Shown: one piece after another, positions 42,048 through 52,860 of the stretch
Position numbering within the stretch: the stretch's first letter is position 1
How the letters are laid out: every line of letters starts with the position of its first letter
Assembly (NCBI RefSeq): GCF_038396675.1
Contig: NC_088922.1
Coordinates: forward strand, 16,913,501 to 16,977,500
Length of the DNA stretch: 64,000 nucleotides
Source of the DNA: Hydra vulgaris
Lineage: Eukaryota > Cnidaria > Hydrozoa > Anthoathecata > Hydridae
Direction: 5' to 3'
Notes under the pieces: model-generated
What the model was told of the DNA's origin: nothing
Seen by the model: the letters and a program-made list of their open reading frames with translations, nothing else
Database searches by the model: none
Made by a program: the position numbers and the translations under genes

Positions 42048-45000
42048 CATGGCCTACTATATAACACGGCCGGATTTGTTGCCTTGAACGCAAAAAATTA
42101 GTGGGCCGATTTTAGGTTTTTAGCTTTTGAATCAAAACCTGAAGGTAATTCTATAAAGACATTAATAATATTTAAATAATTTGCTCTTAGCTATAATTAT
42201 TACTATTACCAAAATTCTTAACCTTCAAACACTAAAACAGTTAGCTAATAATAAATCATGATTGCATTAAGCCGAATGAACTATCTATTTTAGCCATCAA
42301 TTTTAATCTACAAAATCTTAGTCTTAAAATTATTGGTTCAAACAACTAAAATTAACAAAAATGTTAGTAAAACTAGCATAATTTTTAAATGTACACATTT
42401 ACTGAAAGCATTTACATATATTACAAAAAGATTAATCAAGTCAAGTTTCTTTTGTTTCTCAAAAAAACAATATACATATACTATGTTGTTATGGGTTTAT
42501 TCATTTGTCTTTTTTGGTTTGTCGAACTTTAAAGGCAGCAACTTCATTTTTTCTAATGTTTCCATTTTTAATTTGTTGCTCATTGTTAAAATATATGTTG
42601 GTAATAATTGTGTTTACCAAATGCCTTCCCCATTCCTCATGTTCTATACACATAAAATCACTATCACTTGGTTGATATTTTTCTAGCGCTAGCAAGGATG
42701 CATTTTTTATATCATGGGAATACTTTAATAACATTTTCTTTACAGTGTCCAGAATTATAAACCCATTACAAACATAGTTAGCTAATTCTTTGGAAGGTTT
42801 TGTTAAACCACCACGTGAAAGAATTTCCAGATGTTCTGTTGAGACTTTATTGAAACTTAATGATTTCAGACAGTTAGAACAGTTATATTTATCCCCAATC
42901 TTTTTCGTGATGTAACCAGATATATTGATTGCAACTTCGTAAGAGTCATGACAAAGCTCATTCTCTTGAATTTCATTGCTATATTTTTCCAATTTTATTA
43001 AAAGTTCATTTTTGTCAATTTTTGTATCAAGTTTAAGATTGCTCGTCCAACAATTGATATTGGCTTTAATTAAGGATTTCATGCATAATATCTTTTCAGA
43101 GCTTTGAACTTCACGTAAACTGACTAAAAATCTTCCACCGCTCATTTGTCGATATTTACTGAAATGTCTTTCTAATAGATCAGTTTGAAACCTGCTAGTT
43201 AAAACATATTTATATCCTTCTGAAAATAAATCTTCAATCAGACTTGCAGTACCCTTCAGTGTTGTAATTAATGCATTAGTTGTTTGAGCAGATAAAGTAT
43301 ACTTATTACATCTTTGAAACTGCAAGTTTTTCCATTCATTAATCCATGTTGGAAAAACTCGAAAAAATTGTGACTTTTTGTCACCTGTAATAGCTGCATT
43401 ACCAATCCTATTGTTTGTATTAAACATTACCTTTGAATCAGAAATAGTCCAAATATTAATAAGCCTTAGAAATCCAGCAGCTGCAGTTTCGTTTGGAAAA
43501 TAGCTGATGATTGCAGCAGAGGTGGTTTTATCAAAAGTATTTAAAGCTAAAGGAACACTTTGTTTGTTGTTTCCTGGATGTAAAGTTTGGGCAGACAATT
43601 TGAAAGCTTTTTTCAAGTTAGCAGGTAACAATTCATCTTTCTCATAAACATTATGCAATAAACTCCAAGAAATTTCTCCAGCTTCAACACGAATAATATC
43701 ATCAAACTCAATAAAATCAAAAGGTGGAAATACAAACCGTTTTGAATTTAATAAATTATTTCTAATGTTTTTCAGTAAATGAACACTGTCATATAAATTG
43801 TAAACCCGGTGTCCCATAAAAGTAAAATATATTTCATTATCTTGTTCACCAAACTTTAAATGTAGAATTTTAAATGCTGAAACATTTGTTGCATGATTGT
43901 CAGTTATTATAGCTCGTACATTAAAAGATGCTTTATATAAAATATCTAACGTTTCTTCTATATGTGAACTAATCATAGAACCAGAAATTTGAAATTCTGG
44001 ACAGGCCTTAATTACAAAGGGGATAGATTCTTTCAAGCTAACCACCATGAACACAACTATACCAGAATAGAAATTACCATCATCATCAGCACCAATTAAA
44101 CTTCCTCCATGATATTGGACACCTTTTTGTAAATACATCTCATCAATTAAAACAACACAGTCAGCACTAATACTACCATTTTCCAAAAGTAATAATGATC
44201 CTGATAATGGATCAATGCCACCCTTTGAAAGTGATTTTAAATAAGACAACGAAGGAAGTGGAAACTCTTCTAATAGCAAAGTATAAGCCTGTTTTGATGT
44301 ATATCTGTGCATTAGAGAAAATCTAATGATTTCATTTGTGTAGATTGGACGTCCTTGTGGTTTATAAAGAGATAATTTATATAAATCTGATAATACACTT
44401 TTTGATACGTTCTTTGCAACTTCATGCATATAAGAAACAAAATTAACAAGCATACTGGCACTGGTCAATTTACAAACACTGCCTTCCCTAAACCATTTAG
44501 GCAATGGAACTGGGATACCTTTCATATGTAGCTTTACATGTAAGTCTTTATCAATAGTAATACTCTCAATGTTAGGAGTAACATCCCCGTCGTCGAAATA
44601 AATTCGAAGAAATAACACACGGTTATCAACTAGTTTAAATGAAAATCCTGCTGTACAAAAATTTTCATTAAGATCTATAATGCTTTTAATTGTATCATGT
44701 TTTCTAAAATCGTATCTTTCATCGAGAAAAGGATGAGAATATATACGAACTGCAGGGGGCTTACGTAAAGCTGAGGTTGATTGAATTAAAGATGGCTTTG
44801 ATAGGATGTTTTGGTTGGTAATAATTGTTGGTATAGGATTTTCGCAATAATTCAATGTTATACGTTTACCTCTTTTCAAATATTTATCTTCAAAATGATT
44901 GATACATATAACTGAGTTTTCTGTGGGGCTCCAATCAGCTCGGTTGACAAACTTAATCCAACAATTTCGAAGATCTAACTGATTGCTATCAGGAAAACTA

Positions 45001-45248
45001 AACACAGTTTTGTATGTTACGTGGTTGCTGTTACTGGAACATTCTTCAATCTTTCGCTATAATTACTTCTACAACCAACAACACATCACTTTTTTGGCAT
45101 TGCAAAATAAAGTATTACTTGAATTAAAAAAAGTTTAATTTAAGATTGTTAAATCGGTTCATTGTAAACTTCAAACTCGTGTTTTTTCGGCCCACTAATT
45201 TTTTGCGTTCAAGGCAACAAATCCGGCCGTGTTATATAGTAGGCCATG
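42048..45248. mobile_element. P-superfamily transposon, family A (3.2 kb, near intact)
   Basis: Perfect 62-bp terminal inverted repeats (42048-42109 and 45187-45248) start CATGGCCTACTATATAACAC. Flanks are ATGCAAG on both sides, or GATGCAAG as an 8-bp duplication if the last base is assigned to the target. The uninterrupted target GATGCAAG is seen once in copy 2 of the host element at about 58771, which proves the insertion. The single gene on the minus strand occupies most of the interior. Perfect TIRs indicate a recent insertion. Confidence 0.92.
42501..45056 (-). CDS. P-element transposase with THAP domain
   Basis: One frame of about 850 codons without a stop. It begins within a THAP DNA-binding domain: KTVFSFPDSNQLDLRNCW, DWSPTENSVICINHF (the C..H pair) and NPIPTI (AVPTF-type box). 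A linker with PVPLPKWFREGS follows, then the RNase H-like fold. Numbering from the GTG codon at 45005, the catalytic acidic residues appear as D288 (VVLIDEM), D369 (AIITDNHATNVSAF) and E612 (QTDLLERHFSKYRQMSGG). The YDSVHLLKNIRNNLL segment (405-419) lies where P transposases have their GTP-binding insertion. Doubt: the expected first Cys pair reads CVVGC downstream of an ATG at 45100, but in another frame and after an in-frame TGA. The N-terminus is therefore spliced in an unseen way or mutated. An AATAAA overlaps the stop codon. Confidence 0.88.
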   Translation of the reverse strand, partial: RKIEECSSNSNHVTYKTVFSFPDSNQLDLRNCWIKFVNRADWSPTENSVICINHFEDKYLKRGKRITLNYCENPIPTIITNQNILSKPSLIQSTSALRKPPAVRIYSHPFLDERYDFRKHDTIKSIIDLNENFCTAGFSFKLVDNRVLFLRIYFDDGDVTPNIESITIDKDLHVKLHMKGIPVPLPKWFREGSVCKLTSASMLVNFVSYMHEVAKNVSKSVLSDLYKLSLYKPQGRPIYTNEIIRFSLMHRYTSKQAYTLLLEEFPLPSLSYLKSLSKGGIDPLSGSLLLLENGSISADCVVLIDEMYLQKGVQYHGGSLIGADDDGNFYSGIVVFMVVSLKESIPFVIKACPEFQISGSMISSHIEETLDILYKASFNVRAIITDNHATNVSAFKILHLKFGEQDNEIYFTFMGHRVYNLYDSVHLLKNIRNNLLNSKRFVFPPFDFIEFDDIIRVEAGEISWSLLHNVYEKDELLPANLKKAFKLSAQTLHPGNNKQSVPLALNTFDKTTSAAIISYFPNETAAAGFLRLINIWTISDSKVMFNTNNRIGNAAITGDKKSQFFRVFPTWINEWKNLQFQRCNKYTLSAQTTNALITTLKGTASLIEDLFSEGYKYVLTSRFQTDLLERHFSKYRQMSGGRFLVSLREVQSSEKILCMKSLIKANINCWTSNLKLDTKIDKNELLIKLEKYSNEIQENELCHDSYEVAINISGYITKKIGDKYNCSNCLKSLSFNKVSTEHLEILSRGGLTKPSKELANYVCNGFIILDTVKKMLLKYSHDIKNASLLALEKYQPSDSDFMCIEHEEWGRHLVNTIITNIYFNNEQQIKNGNIRKNEVAAFKVRQTKKDK

Positions 45249-46086
45249 ATGCAAGTTGAAATGTTGTCAAAATCCAATCTTGCATGCATGGGACACTGCA
45301 GTGTCCCACAAAGAAATGCTGGTTTGAAAGTCAAAGAATTCCCAATTTTCTTTATTAAATATAGAAAAAAATCGGATGGAGATGGGTTTCTGTAATTTTT
45401 TTTACGCTGCAAAACTTTTAACTTTAGATATAATAAGGTCCTTAAGACTTGAGGGACTTACTAACTACATTAAGGAACAAAAACAGGATATTTACAGAAA
45501 CTTTTCAATTTTTCATCTGGAGAACCACAGTGTTATTGGGAATAAAGCCTCTGGATCCAGTTTTCAAAGTAATATGATCTAAAGTAATGTTTAAATAAAA
45601 TAATATGCTTTAAAATGCATATAGTTATACATATAACTCCTGATAGTTAACTATATGTATAACTTTAGGAGTTATATGTATTATAAGTTATACATATAAT
45701 TTGTTATAAAAACTTATTTTTTAAGGTTATGCTTGAACAAATTAGTACCAATTAATTCAAATTCAAGATTTAGTTGAAGTTAAAGTTCTTATTTATTCAT
45801 TGTTTTTGTTAATTTCATATTTATTTGTTCAAATTTATCAGTTAGTACTATTTTTTACTACAGTAAGAATGTTTATCATTGTTGTACGTGATTTTATTAG
45901 TAACTTAATTTTATTTTAAACATATTTTTACAACACCCTTTATATTTTAAATGATGACAGCTTTACTTTTCTATTAATGTTAAATTTATTACGTTTCAAT
46001 AACTCATTGAAACTTAACTGAATTATTGTAAGCTTTGTAGGCGTTTGTTGTATATCAAATGGTGTTGTAAATAAAGTAAAATAATA

Positions 46087-46089
<3 letters not shown>
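45249..46089. repeat. Foldback left arm (main part), copy 1
   Basis: Segment right of P element A, complementary to 47196-48036. No coding sequence; short frames here are shadows. Confidence 0.85.
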
Positions 46090-46129
<40 letters not shown>

Positions 46130-46130
46130 T
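46090..46130. repeat. (AT)n at inner end of left arm
   Basis: AT array marking the junction between left arm and spacer. Confidence 0.9.
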
Positions 46131-47119
46131 AAATATAACATTAAAACAATAAAATTGATGCAAAGTTTCACTTTAAAACGAATACCATTAACATTGTGAA
46201 GGTAATAGCATTAGGAAACTAGTATTTATGTATTATTGTTATACTATAACTAAATAGTTTTTTAATTCATTTTATACAATAGTGACTGACAACTGATAAA
46301 TAATGGAAATAAATACAAATAATAAAAATCATGTAAACTTCATTTATTATTTCTAAATACTATATTAATGTTAGCCTACAAAGTTAAAATCAATTTAGAG
46401 CATTGTTATTAGTTCTTTTGCGATTCGCACTTCCACTTCTGTCTCTCAAATTTATAAAATAGGTGGTCAAATATTGCTCAATAGGTAGGTTCTCAGCGTA
46501 ACAATGCTTTTTTCTTACACTTTCTAAAGAGAAATATGGCAAATTGATTACTTATTTTACCTAAATCAAAGGGTCATCTATGCATAATGATGTCAGATGA
46601 TGACCCGGTTTATTGAACACCTTCACCCTTTATCAAACTCAGTCAAATAATTGCCATCTCCCATTGAAAATGATGTCAGTTTTTGTTATCATATTATGAT
46701 GGTATATCTGAATTGCTAATATAATATAAAAAATGCATATACCATCAATTTTTTTTTGTTCAATTATACATTTATTCTCAACAGTACTAAAAGCAAAAAA
46801 AACAAACATAAATTGTTTTTAAGATAAGCAAGCTAATTTCTGAATTTAAATTGTTTTTCCTATGATCCTCTACAGTTCTAAGCAACAAAAGCAAGAAGTT
46901 TTTAGACCACATTGTTGGTGTAAATACCTCTAAAACCTGCTCATAGCTAGCATAAATTGTTTTACTTTTTTTTTAAACAAAATATTTTACTTTTTTTTTA
47001 AATTCAATTTTTAATTCAAAATTCAATTCTCAACATCCCCTCCCCATTGTCAATTATTGTTAAACTCACACTGCCCCTCTATCTACTGGCATCATTTATG
47101 GATGATCCCATAGCCTAAA

Positions 47120-47122
<3 letters not shown>
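46131..47122. other. Foldback spacer, no gene
   Basis: About 1 kb of unique sequence kept in the same orientation in copy 2 (59743-60733). Contains CACTTCCACTTCTGTCTCTC and GATGATGACCCGG landmarks. No reading frame of note. Confidence 0.7.

Positions 47123-47195
<73 letters not shown>
47123..47195. repeat. (AT)n at inner end of right arm
   Basis: AT array marking the junction between spacer and right arm. Confidence 0.9.
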
Positions 47196-47201
<6 letters not shown>

Positions 47202-48155
47202 TTTACTTTATTTACAACACCATTTGATATAAAACAAACCCTTACAAAGGTTACAATAATTCAGTTAAAATTCAATGTGAGTTATTGAAACGTAATAAAT
47301 TTAACATCAATAGAAAAGTAAAGCTGTCATCATTTAAAATGTAAAGGGTGTTGTCAAAATATGTTGAAAGTAAAATTAAGTTACTAATAAAATAATGTTC
47401 AACAATCATAAATATTTTTACTGTAGTTAGAATTAGTACTAGTTAACAAATTTGAACCAATAAATATAAAATAGTGAAAAAACAATGAACAAATAAGAAC
47501 TTGAACTTGAACTAAATCTTGAATGTGAATTAATTGGTACTAATTTGTTTAAGCATAACCTTAAAAAATAAGTTATATTTAATAAAATTTATGTATAACT
47601 AGTTATACATATAGTTAACTATCAGGAGATATATGTCTAACTGCATGCATTTTAAAGCATTTTATTTAATTTATATATTACTATAAATCATATTACTTTG
47701 AATACTGGACACAGAGACTTTATTCCCAATTACACTGTGATACGCCAGATTAAAAATTGAGTTTCTGTAAATATCCTGTTTTTGTTCCTCAATGTAGTTC
47801 GTAAGTCCCTTAAGTTTTATGAACCTTATTATATATAAAGTTAAAAGTTTTGGAGCCTAAAAAAAGTTACAGAAACCTCCCTATCTTCCCCCTGTTTTAA
47901 TAATTTTTTTTAATGAAGAAAATTTGACTTTCAAACCAGCATTTCTTTGTGGGACACTGCAGTGTCCCATGCATGCATGCTTGGTTTTTGACAACATTTG
48001 AACTTGCAGATAATATACTCAAGAACTACATTCAAATATCATATGAACATGTTAGAGAATGTTCATATGATATTTGAACATCACAAATTTAATAATATTG
48101 TTGTGATATGTTATATAAATAATACCATAATAGATTATGATATGAAAATAAGATA

Positions 48156-48245
48156 GGATATGAAGGCAATGATCAAAGAATAAATTTACTTTGTAGAAAT
48201 TTAGATGTTTGTTTATTAGTTTCAGAATATTATATTATGTGTGAC
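48156..48245 (+). pseudogene. Exon of an unidentified gene, part before the P insertion
   Basis: The frame GYEGNDQRINLLCRNLDVC continues LLVSEYYIMCD up to the P element B junction. It resumes in frame after the element at 51529, because the target duplication TGTGTGAC encodes the same C-D codons. Upstream (48057-48155) a related-looking frame, ENVHMIFEHHKFNNIVVI, lies in a different phase. No family recognised. Either a gene of the composite element or a captured host gene. Confidence 0.45.
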
Positions 48246-51200
48246 CACGGCCTTCTATAATAACAGGCCTTGACATCGCGCAACAAAGTTGTTAAACTGA
48301 AGGCCAATTCCTAATACTGTGTTTACATTTTCATCTTTTAACATTAGACGAAAGTTTGTGTTCACGCTTTTTTAATAAATCTTTAAAATTTGATTGGTTT
48401 ATAAATTAGATAGCGCAACTTCAAGACGATAACGTTGTAAGGTACAATGTAACGCATTGTAAGGTAATAATATTGTCAAACTAACGGTAAGATTTTTTAA
48501 TAATTAAAATGCCTTTAAAAAGCTGTGTATCTCTTTGCAAGTCCAACTATCTCAACTACAACAAAAATATCAATTTATACAACTACAACAACATTATCAA
48601 TTACAACTACAACAAAAATATCAATACTCAACTATAACAAAAATATCAATTTATAAATTCCCAAAGAATCTAGAGGAGAAAAAAAGATGTAGTGAAGCTA
48701 TCCCAAGAACTGGTTTTATTGTTACATACTATGCAGCAGTATGTCAACTGCATTGGCCAAATGAAGCTCCTTTTGAAAGCAAGTATGGGAAGCAACAACC
48801 TTTAAACCCACCATCTGTTTTTTAACAATATTCCGCCTAGTTGTTCAGCCACACAAGCAAGTAAAGTTAGAAAAACTGTAACTTCAAGCGGCTTTGGAAG
48901 CATTTTACCAGATGAGTTAAATGATTTTCTAAAAGAGGATGAACTTATATTTGATGATATTCAATCTTTGTCAAGTGATAATAACGATGTTATTGTTTTC
49001 CAGCTTAATAAAAAAAGTTTACACATGCAATCAAAAATGTACAAACTTGGTGTTCCATTATTTATTTTAGTAATTTTCAATTAATATTCATTTGTAGCTA
49101 ACCATAATGGCACAACTTGTAATATTTCATCTTTAGCTGTAAACAAATTAAAGTTAATAAAAACAAAATCAGCTTTATTTGAAGCAGTTAGATTTTTAAA
49201 AAATAAAGAAAGTTCGCTTCAGTCAAATATTCTATTCGAACACCTTAATGCTATGAGAAAAGTTAATGTTGGTAATGTTTTATATACTTCAGATATTATA
49301 TGTAGAGCATATGAGTATTTTGCTATGCAACAAAGTTTATATGATTGTTTGTGTATTGACTACAAGTTGACAAGTATAAGGACTTTAACACCATTGACTT
49401 CAAAAATAAGCTCAATGGAGGACCTAAGTTTCATAAATAGTATTTTTATGAGTTTAAATCCATTGAAAAGAACTTCCATACTACTAATTGATTAGGTCTA
49501 TGTCAAAGCTTCATTACTTTATCAAAAAGGTGCTTTGTTTGGTCAAGCAGTAAACTACCCTGAAAAGTTAGCTAAAACAATTTTATCATTTATGATTAAA
49601 TGTCTTTTTAGAGGTCCGGAAAATATATGTAGAGCTCAACCTGTTTCAAGTCTTTCCTCTGAGTTTCAGTTTGCTCAATGTCAACAATTTGTTGATACGA
49701 TAAATAATATTGAAAATAGTAAGACACTGGTAATAATTACTGATGGTAACCGTGTAAATCAAAGATTGTTTGGAATGTTTAAAGCAATTGATAGTAAACC
49801 ATGGTTAACAACATCAGGAATATATTTATTGTATGATTATGTGCATCTCTTAAAATCTATTCGAAACAATTGGTTGACAAAAAAGACTGACGAACTTCAT
49901 TTTTTGAACAATAAAGAACTGGCTTCGGCTAAGTGGAGTGATTTAGAAACTTTATATAAAACTGAGTGCAATAGTCTTTTTAAACTCTCTAAACTTACAG
50001 CTAAATCAGTTTATCCAAAACCATTAGAGAGACAATCTTTAAAGTTTTGTTTGTCTGTTTTTTGCAAAGAAACAGTAGCTGCATTAAGAACGCGTCCAGA
50101 AATTGAAAATAAAGCATTTGAAGGTACTGCTGTATTTATTGACAAAAAATTTTTCGAATGTTGTTAATGTCAAAGCACCTGGTGCTGGCATTCGGTTTAG
50201 AAATGAATTATACGGAGAAATCCGCTCAGTTGGTGATCAACAGTTACAACTGCTAAGAGATATTGCTGAACTGTCAAATTTTATGAAGCCTACAGGTAAG
50301 CGTGTAAAACAGCTTACGCTAGATACTAGCAATGCAATAGCGCATTCATGTTATGGCTTTATTGATCTCGTAGAAACTTTGTTGAGTAATGGAGCAAAGT
50401 ATGTCTTATTAGGTTGGTTTTCAACAGATCCACTTGAAAAAGCTTTTTCTAAGCTTCGCCAGGGATCTGGAGGTACTTACTTTATAAACGCTAAATCTGT
50501 AATTGAAAAATTAATATTCAACATACTAAATTGATATTACAACTTGACATTCCTGTTGATGGTATCGATGGTCATACTTGTGACATATGTTTTAGAGATA
50601 TTTCTACTGATGAAAAAGAACTTCTGGATAATATACATGATCTTGAAAGCTCAGTTAATAAATCTACATTAGTGGCTATAGTTTACATAGCTGGCTATGT
50701 GCAAAAAAGCGAAATAAAAATTTATGATGATTCTACCAATTATTATTATAAATATGGAAGTTATCTGTATAGCCTAAACAGAGGCAGACTTGAAATTCCT
50801 TCCGATGCTCTTTTCTATTGGTCAATATTTTGCTTTTTTTTTTCAAGGTGCTACTGACCCTTTATACAGAACATTTTGTGTTACTCAGTTTTAGTTCATT
50901 GCTGCTAAATATTAATTTAAAATCACAAAAAAACAATGCTGAGTATATTCTAATATTCTGCTAAAGAATTACTCACTAATTACCACTCCCAAAATACTAA
51001 AGCTATCATAATTTATGTGAAAATTAGTTTTGTTATTATGCTATTTACTTGTTATGTTTTTTATTTTCTCATTAGCCTATATGTCTCTCAATATGTTTGG
51101 ATTTGTAAATATTTACCCTGTTGAGATATATTGATAAAACTTTTTTTTTGCTGGAATCAACTTTTGTCAGTGTTTTTTATTGTTACCATTTTTAGCATAA

Positions 51201-51520
51201 AAATTAAAAATACAGTTATCTTTCTAATATGTAGATATATACTTTGTTATGGTTTTGCTTGTTATTGATACTATTTAATATTACATAAATATTCTTAATG
51301 AAATTTGAAATACGAAAAATATGATTATCTTTTAACAATTTTTTGGTTTTCTTTTTATATTTCTGTCTTTACTAGAGATTATTATTAGAAAACATAGACT
51401 GCCATTACACTCTACCTAATATAAAAATATATCAATATAAGTAAAAGTGAAAGTTTAATCGGCTTTCAGTTTTTAAGCCATTTTGCGCGATATCAAGGCC
51501 TGTTATTATAGAAGGCCGTG
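48246..51520. mobile_element. P-superfamily transposon, family B (3.28 kb), copy in composite 1
   Basis: Left end CACGGCCTTCTATAATAACA with GGCCTTGACATCGCGCAA; right end is its complement (GATATCGCGCAAAATGG side). TIR similarity extends about 60 bp with changes. The 8-bp target duplication TGTGTGAC is perfect (48238-48245 and 51521-51528), the size known for P elements. Carries a broken THAP transposase gene on the plus strand. Its ends share the consensus CAYGGCCTWCTATAWWACA-like start with family A. Confidence 0.93.
48509..50894 (+). pseudogene. P-element family B transposase with THAP domain, broken
   Basis: Starts MPLKSCVSLCKSNYL with the first THAP cysteine pair. Then comes a minisatellite of ACAACAAAAATATCAA-type units that changes the frame. 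The second half of THAP follows: YKFPKNLEEKKRC, AAVCQLHWPNEAPF (C..H) and PLNPPSVF. Catalytic domain: the first Asp is in LLID followed at once by TAG (49493); second Asp in VIITDGNRVNQRLF; YDYVHLLKSIRNNWL corresponds to the GTP-binding insertion; Glu in DPLEKAFSKLRQGSGG (about 50440). Other lesions: TAA at 49081, frame change near 50150, another in the poly-T at 50830 before TDPLYRTFCVTQF. The partner copy at 62177 lacks the 49081 stop, so that mutation is recent. Confidence 0.9.
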
Positions 51521-51528
51521 TGTGTGAC

Positions 51529-51591
51529 GAAAAAGTAAAGATACTTTTGCATCCAGTGGCTATTGCACCCAACGTCTTCATCATTGAAAAA
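51529..51591 (+). pseudogene. Exon of the unidentified gene, part after the P insertion
   Basis: Continues 48156-48245: EKVKILLHPVAIAPNVFIIE plus K, then GTAGGT, a good donor. Removing the P element and one target copy gives an uninterrupted 51-codon exon. Confidence 0.5.
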
Positions 51592-51660
51592 GTAGGTTTT
51601 TACATTTTTGTTTTTGTTTTTTTGTTTAACTACTTATCCTAATTGATCACTTTTTTTCAG

Positions 51661-51729
51661 GATTCTCCTCATGGTTTCAAGCTCATAACGCATAATATGT
51701 GTTTAATTACCCATAATACGTTAGTCATT
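51661..51729 (+). pseudogene. Next exon of the unidentified gene
   Basis: Preceded by CACTTTTTTTCAG, a textbook acceptor, and followed by GTAAGA. Encodes DSPHGFKLITHNMC then LITHNTLVI, in phase 0 with the previous exon; the intron is 69 bp. The same exon, same length and splice sites, is kept in composite copy 2 (63562-63630). No family recognised. Confidence 0.5.
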
Positions 51730-51838
51730 GTAAGAAATAAATTAGGAAACAATAATTTGTGAAATATTGTAGTCATTAATGGCTTCAACCTGGCTAATAA
51801 TTAAAATTGCTAGACTAATAAGGTTCCTTATTAAAACT

Positions 51839-52077
<239 letters not shown>

Positions 52078-52599
52078 TGTATTTATATTTTTTCTTTAGA
52101 AAATGTTTGAAGAAAGTTAGAAGATACTAAAAACCTTGGTATTATGCAAGCCGAAGCGATATAATTAATTCAATCGACAAAAAACGGCGTGTAAATCACA
52201 AAAGAAAAAATAATTTTTTAATATTCATTTTAGATGTATTGATTAATAGCATTTATTTTAAAATAAATACATTTTGCAACACGTTTTTTAACTTTATAAA
52301 ATTTCGTCATAATAGTTTAAGGTAAATCCCACATAGGTTATAGGTGGAAACATCACATGTAAAAGATCAAAAATGCTACACATTTTGAATACCAAATGGG
52401 ATAAAGTAGCAAATACCAGATTAAGTTAAGCCTCTGTGAAAACTTCGATGATTAATTTTAAATTACTATTTAAAGTAATTTTAAATGAAAAAAATTTTAA
52501 AAATTATCATAGAAGCATTCGGACTTTCATTTGTCTAGTATTGACTACTTTTATACCATTTGGATTAAAATTAGTGGCATTTAAGATCTATAACATGTA

Positions 52600-52860
52600 G
52601 TATTTTCCACCTATATCCCATGTAGGATTTGCCACATAAAACCCATGTGGGATTTACCATATAAAACCCACATGGGTCAAAATAATAATCCCCATACGGG
52701 TTACATATGGTAAAAACCCACGCGTATCCCATATGGGATTTACCATATGGAATCCATGTGGGATTTACCATATGAAACCCACATGGGACAAAATAATAAT
52801 CCCCACATGGGTTACATATGGAAAAAATCCACGCGTATCCCATGTGCGCTTTTCACTGGG
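52600..52860. repeat. Right subterminal motif array of composite copy 1
   Basis: Motifs CCCACATGGG, CCCATATGGG and CCCATGTRGG spaced 15-25 bp. A roughly 120-bp block is itself duplicated: each block contains CAAAATAATAATCCCC then GGGTTACATATGG and CCACGCGTATCCCAT. Ends in TTTTCACTGGG. Confidence 0.8.

Larger units (their letters stand above)
41999..48036. mobile_element. Foldback with two ~850-bp arms, copy 1 (interrupted by P element A)
   Basis: Left arm 41999-46089 (minus the 3.2-kb P insertion 42048-45248) is the near-exact reverse complement of right arm 47196-48036. Landmarks are GGGACACTGCAGTGTCCC, the TATACATATAACTCCTGATA block and the AGGGTGTTGT block. (AT)n arrays sit at both inner ends, around a unique 1-kb spacer with no gene. 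Right arm lacks about 18 bp (TCAGTCAATTGTTTGCA-like) kept in copy 2. It ends in a hairpin CAAATATCATATGAACAT and complement (48032-48077). Confidence 0.85.

Noticed and set aside
52571..52843. Repetitive protein with Tyr/Gly/Pro/Trp repeats (and the similar frames at 52747 and 58284)
   Set aside because: Produced by the palindromic subterminal motif arrays of the composite element, in several frames and on both strands.
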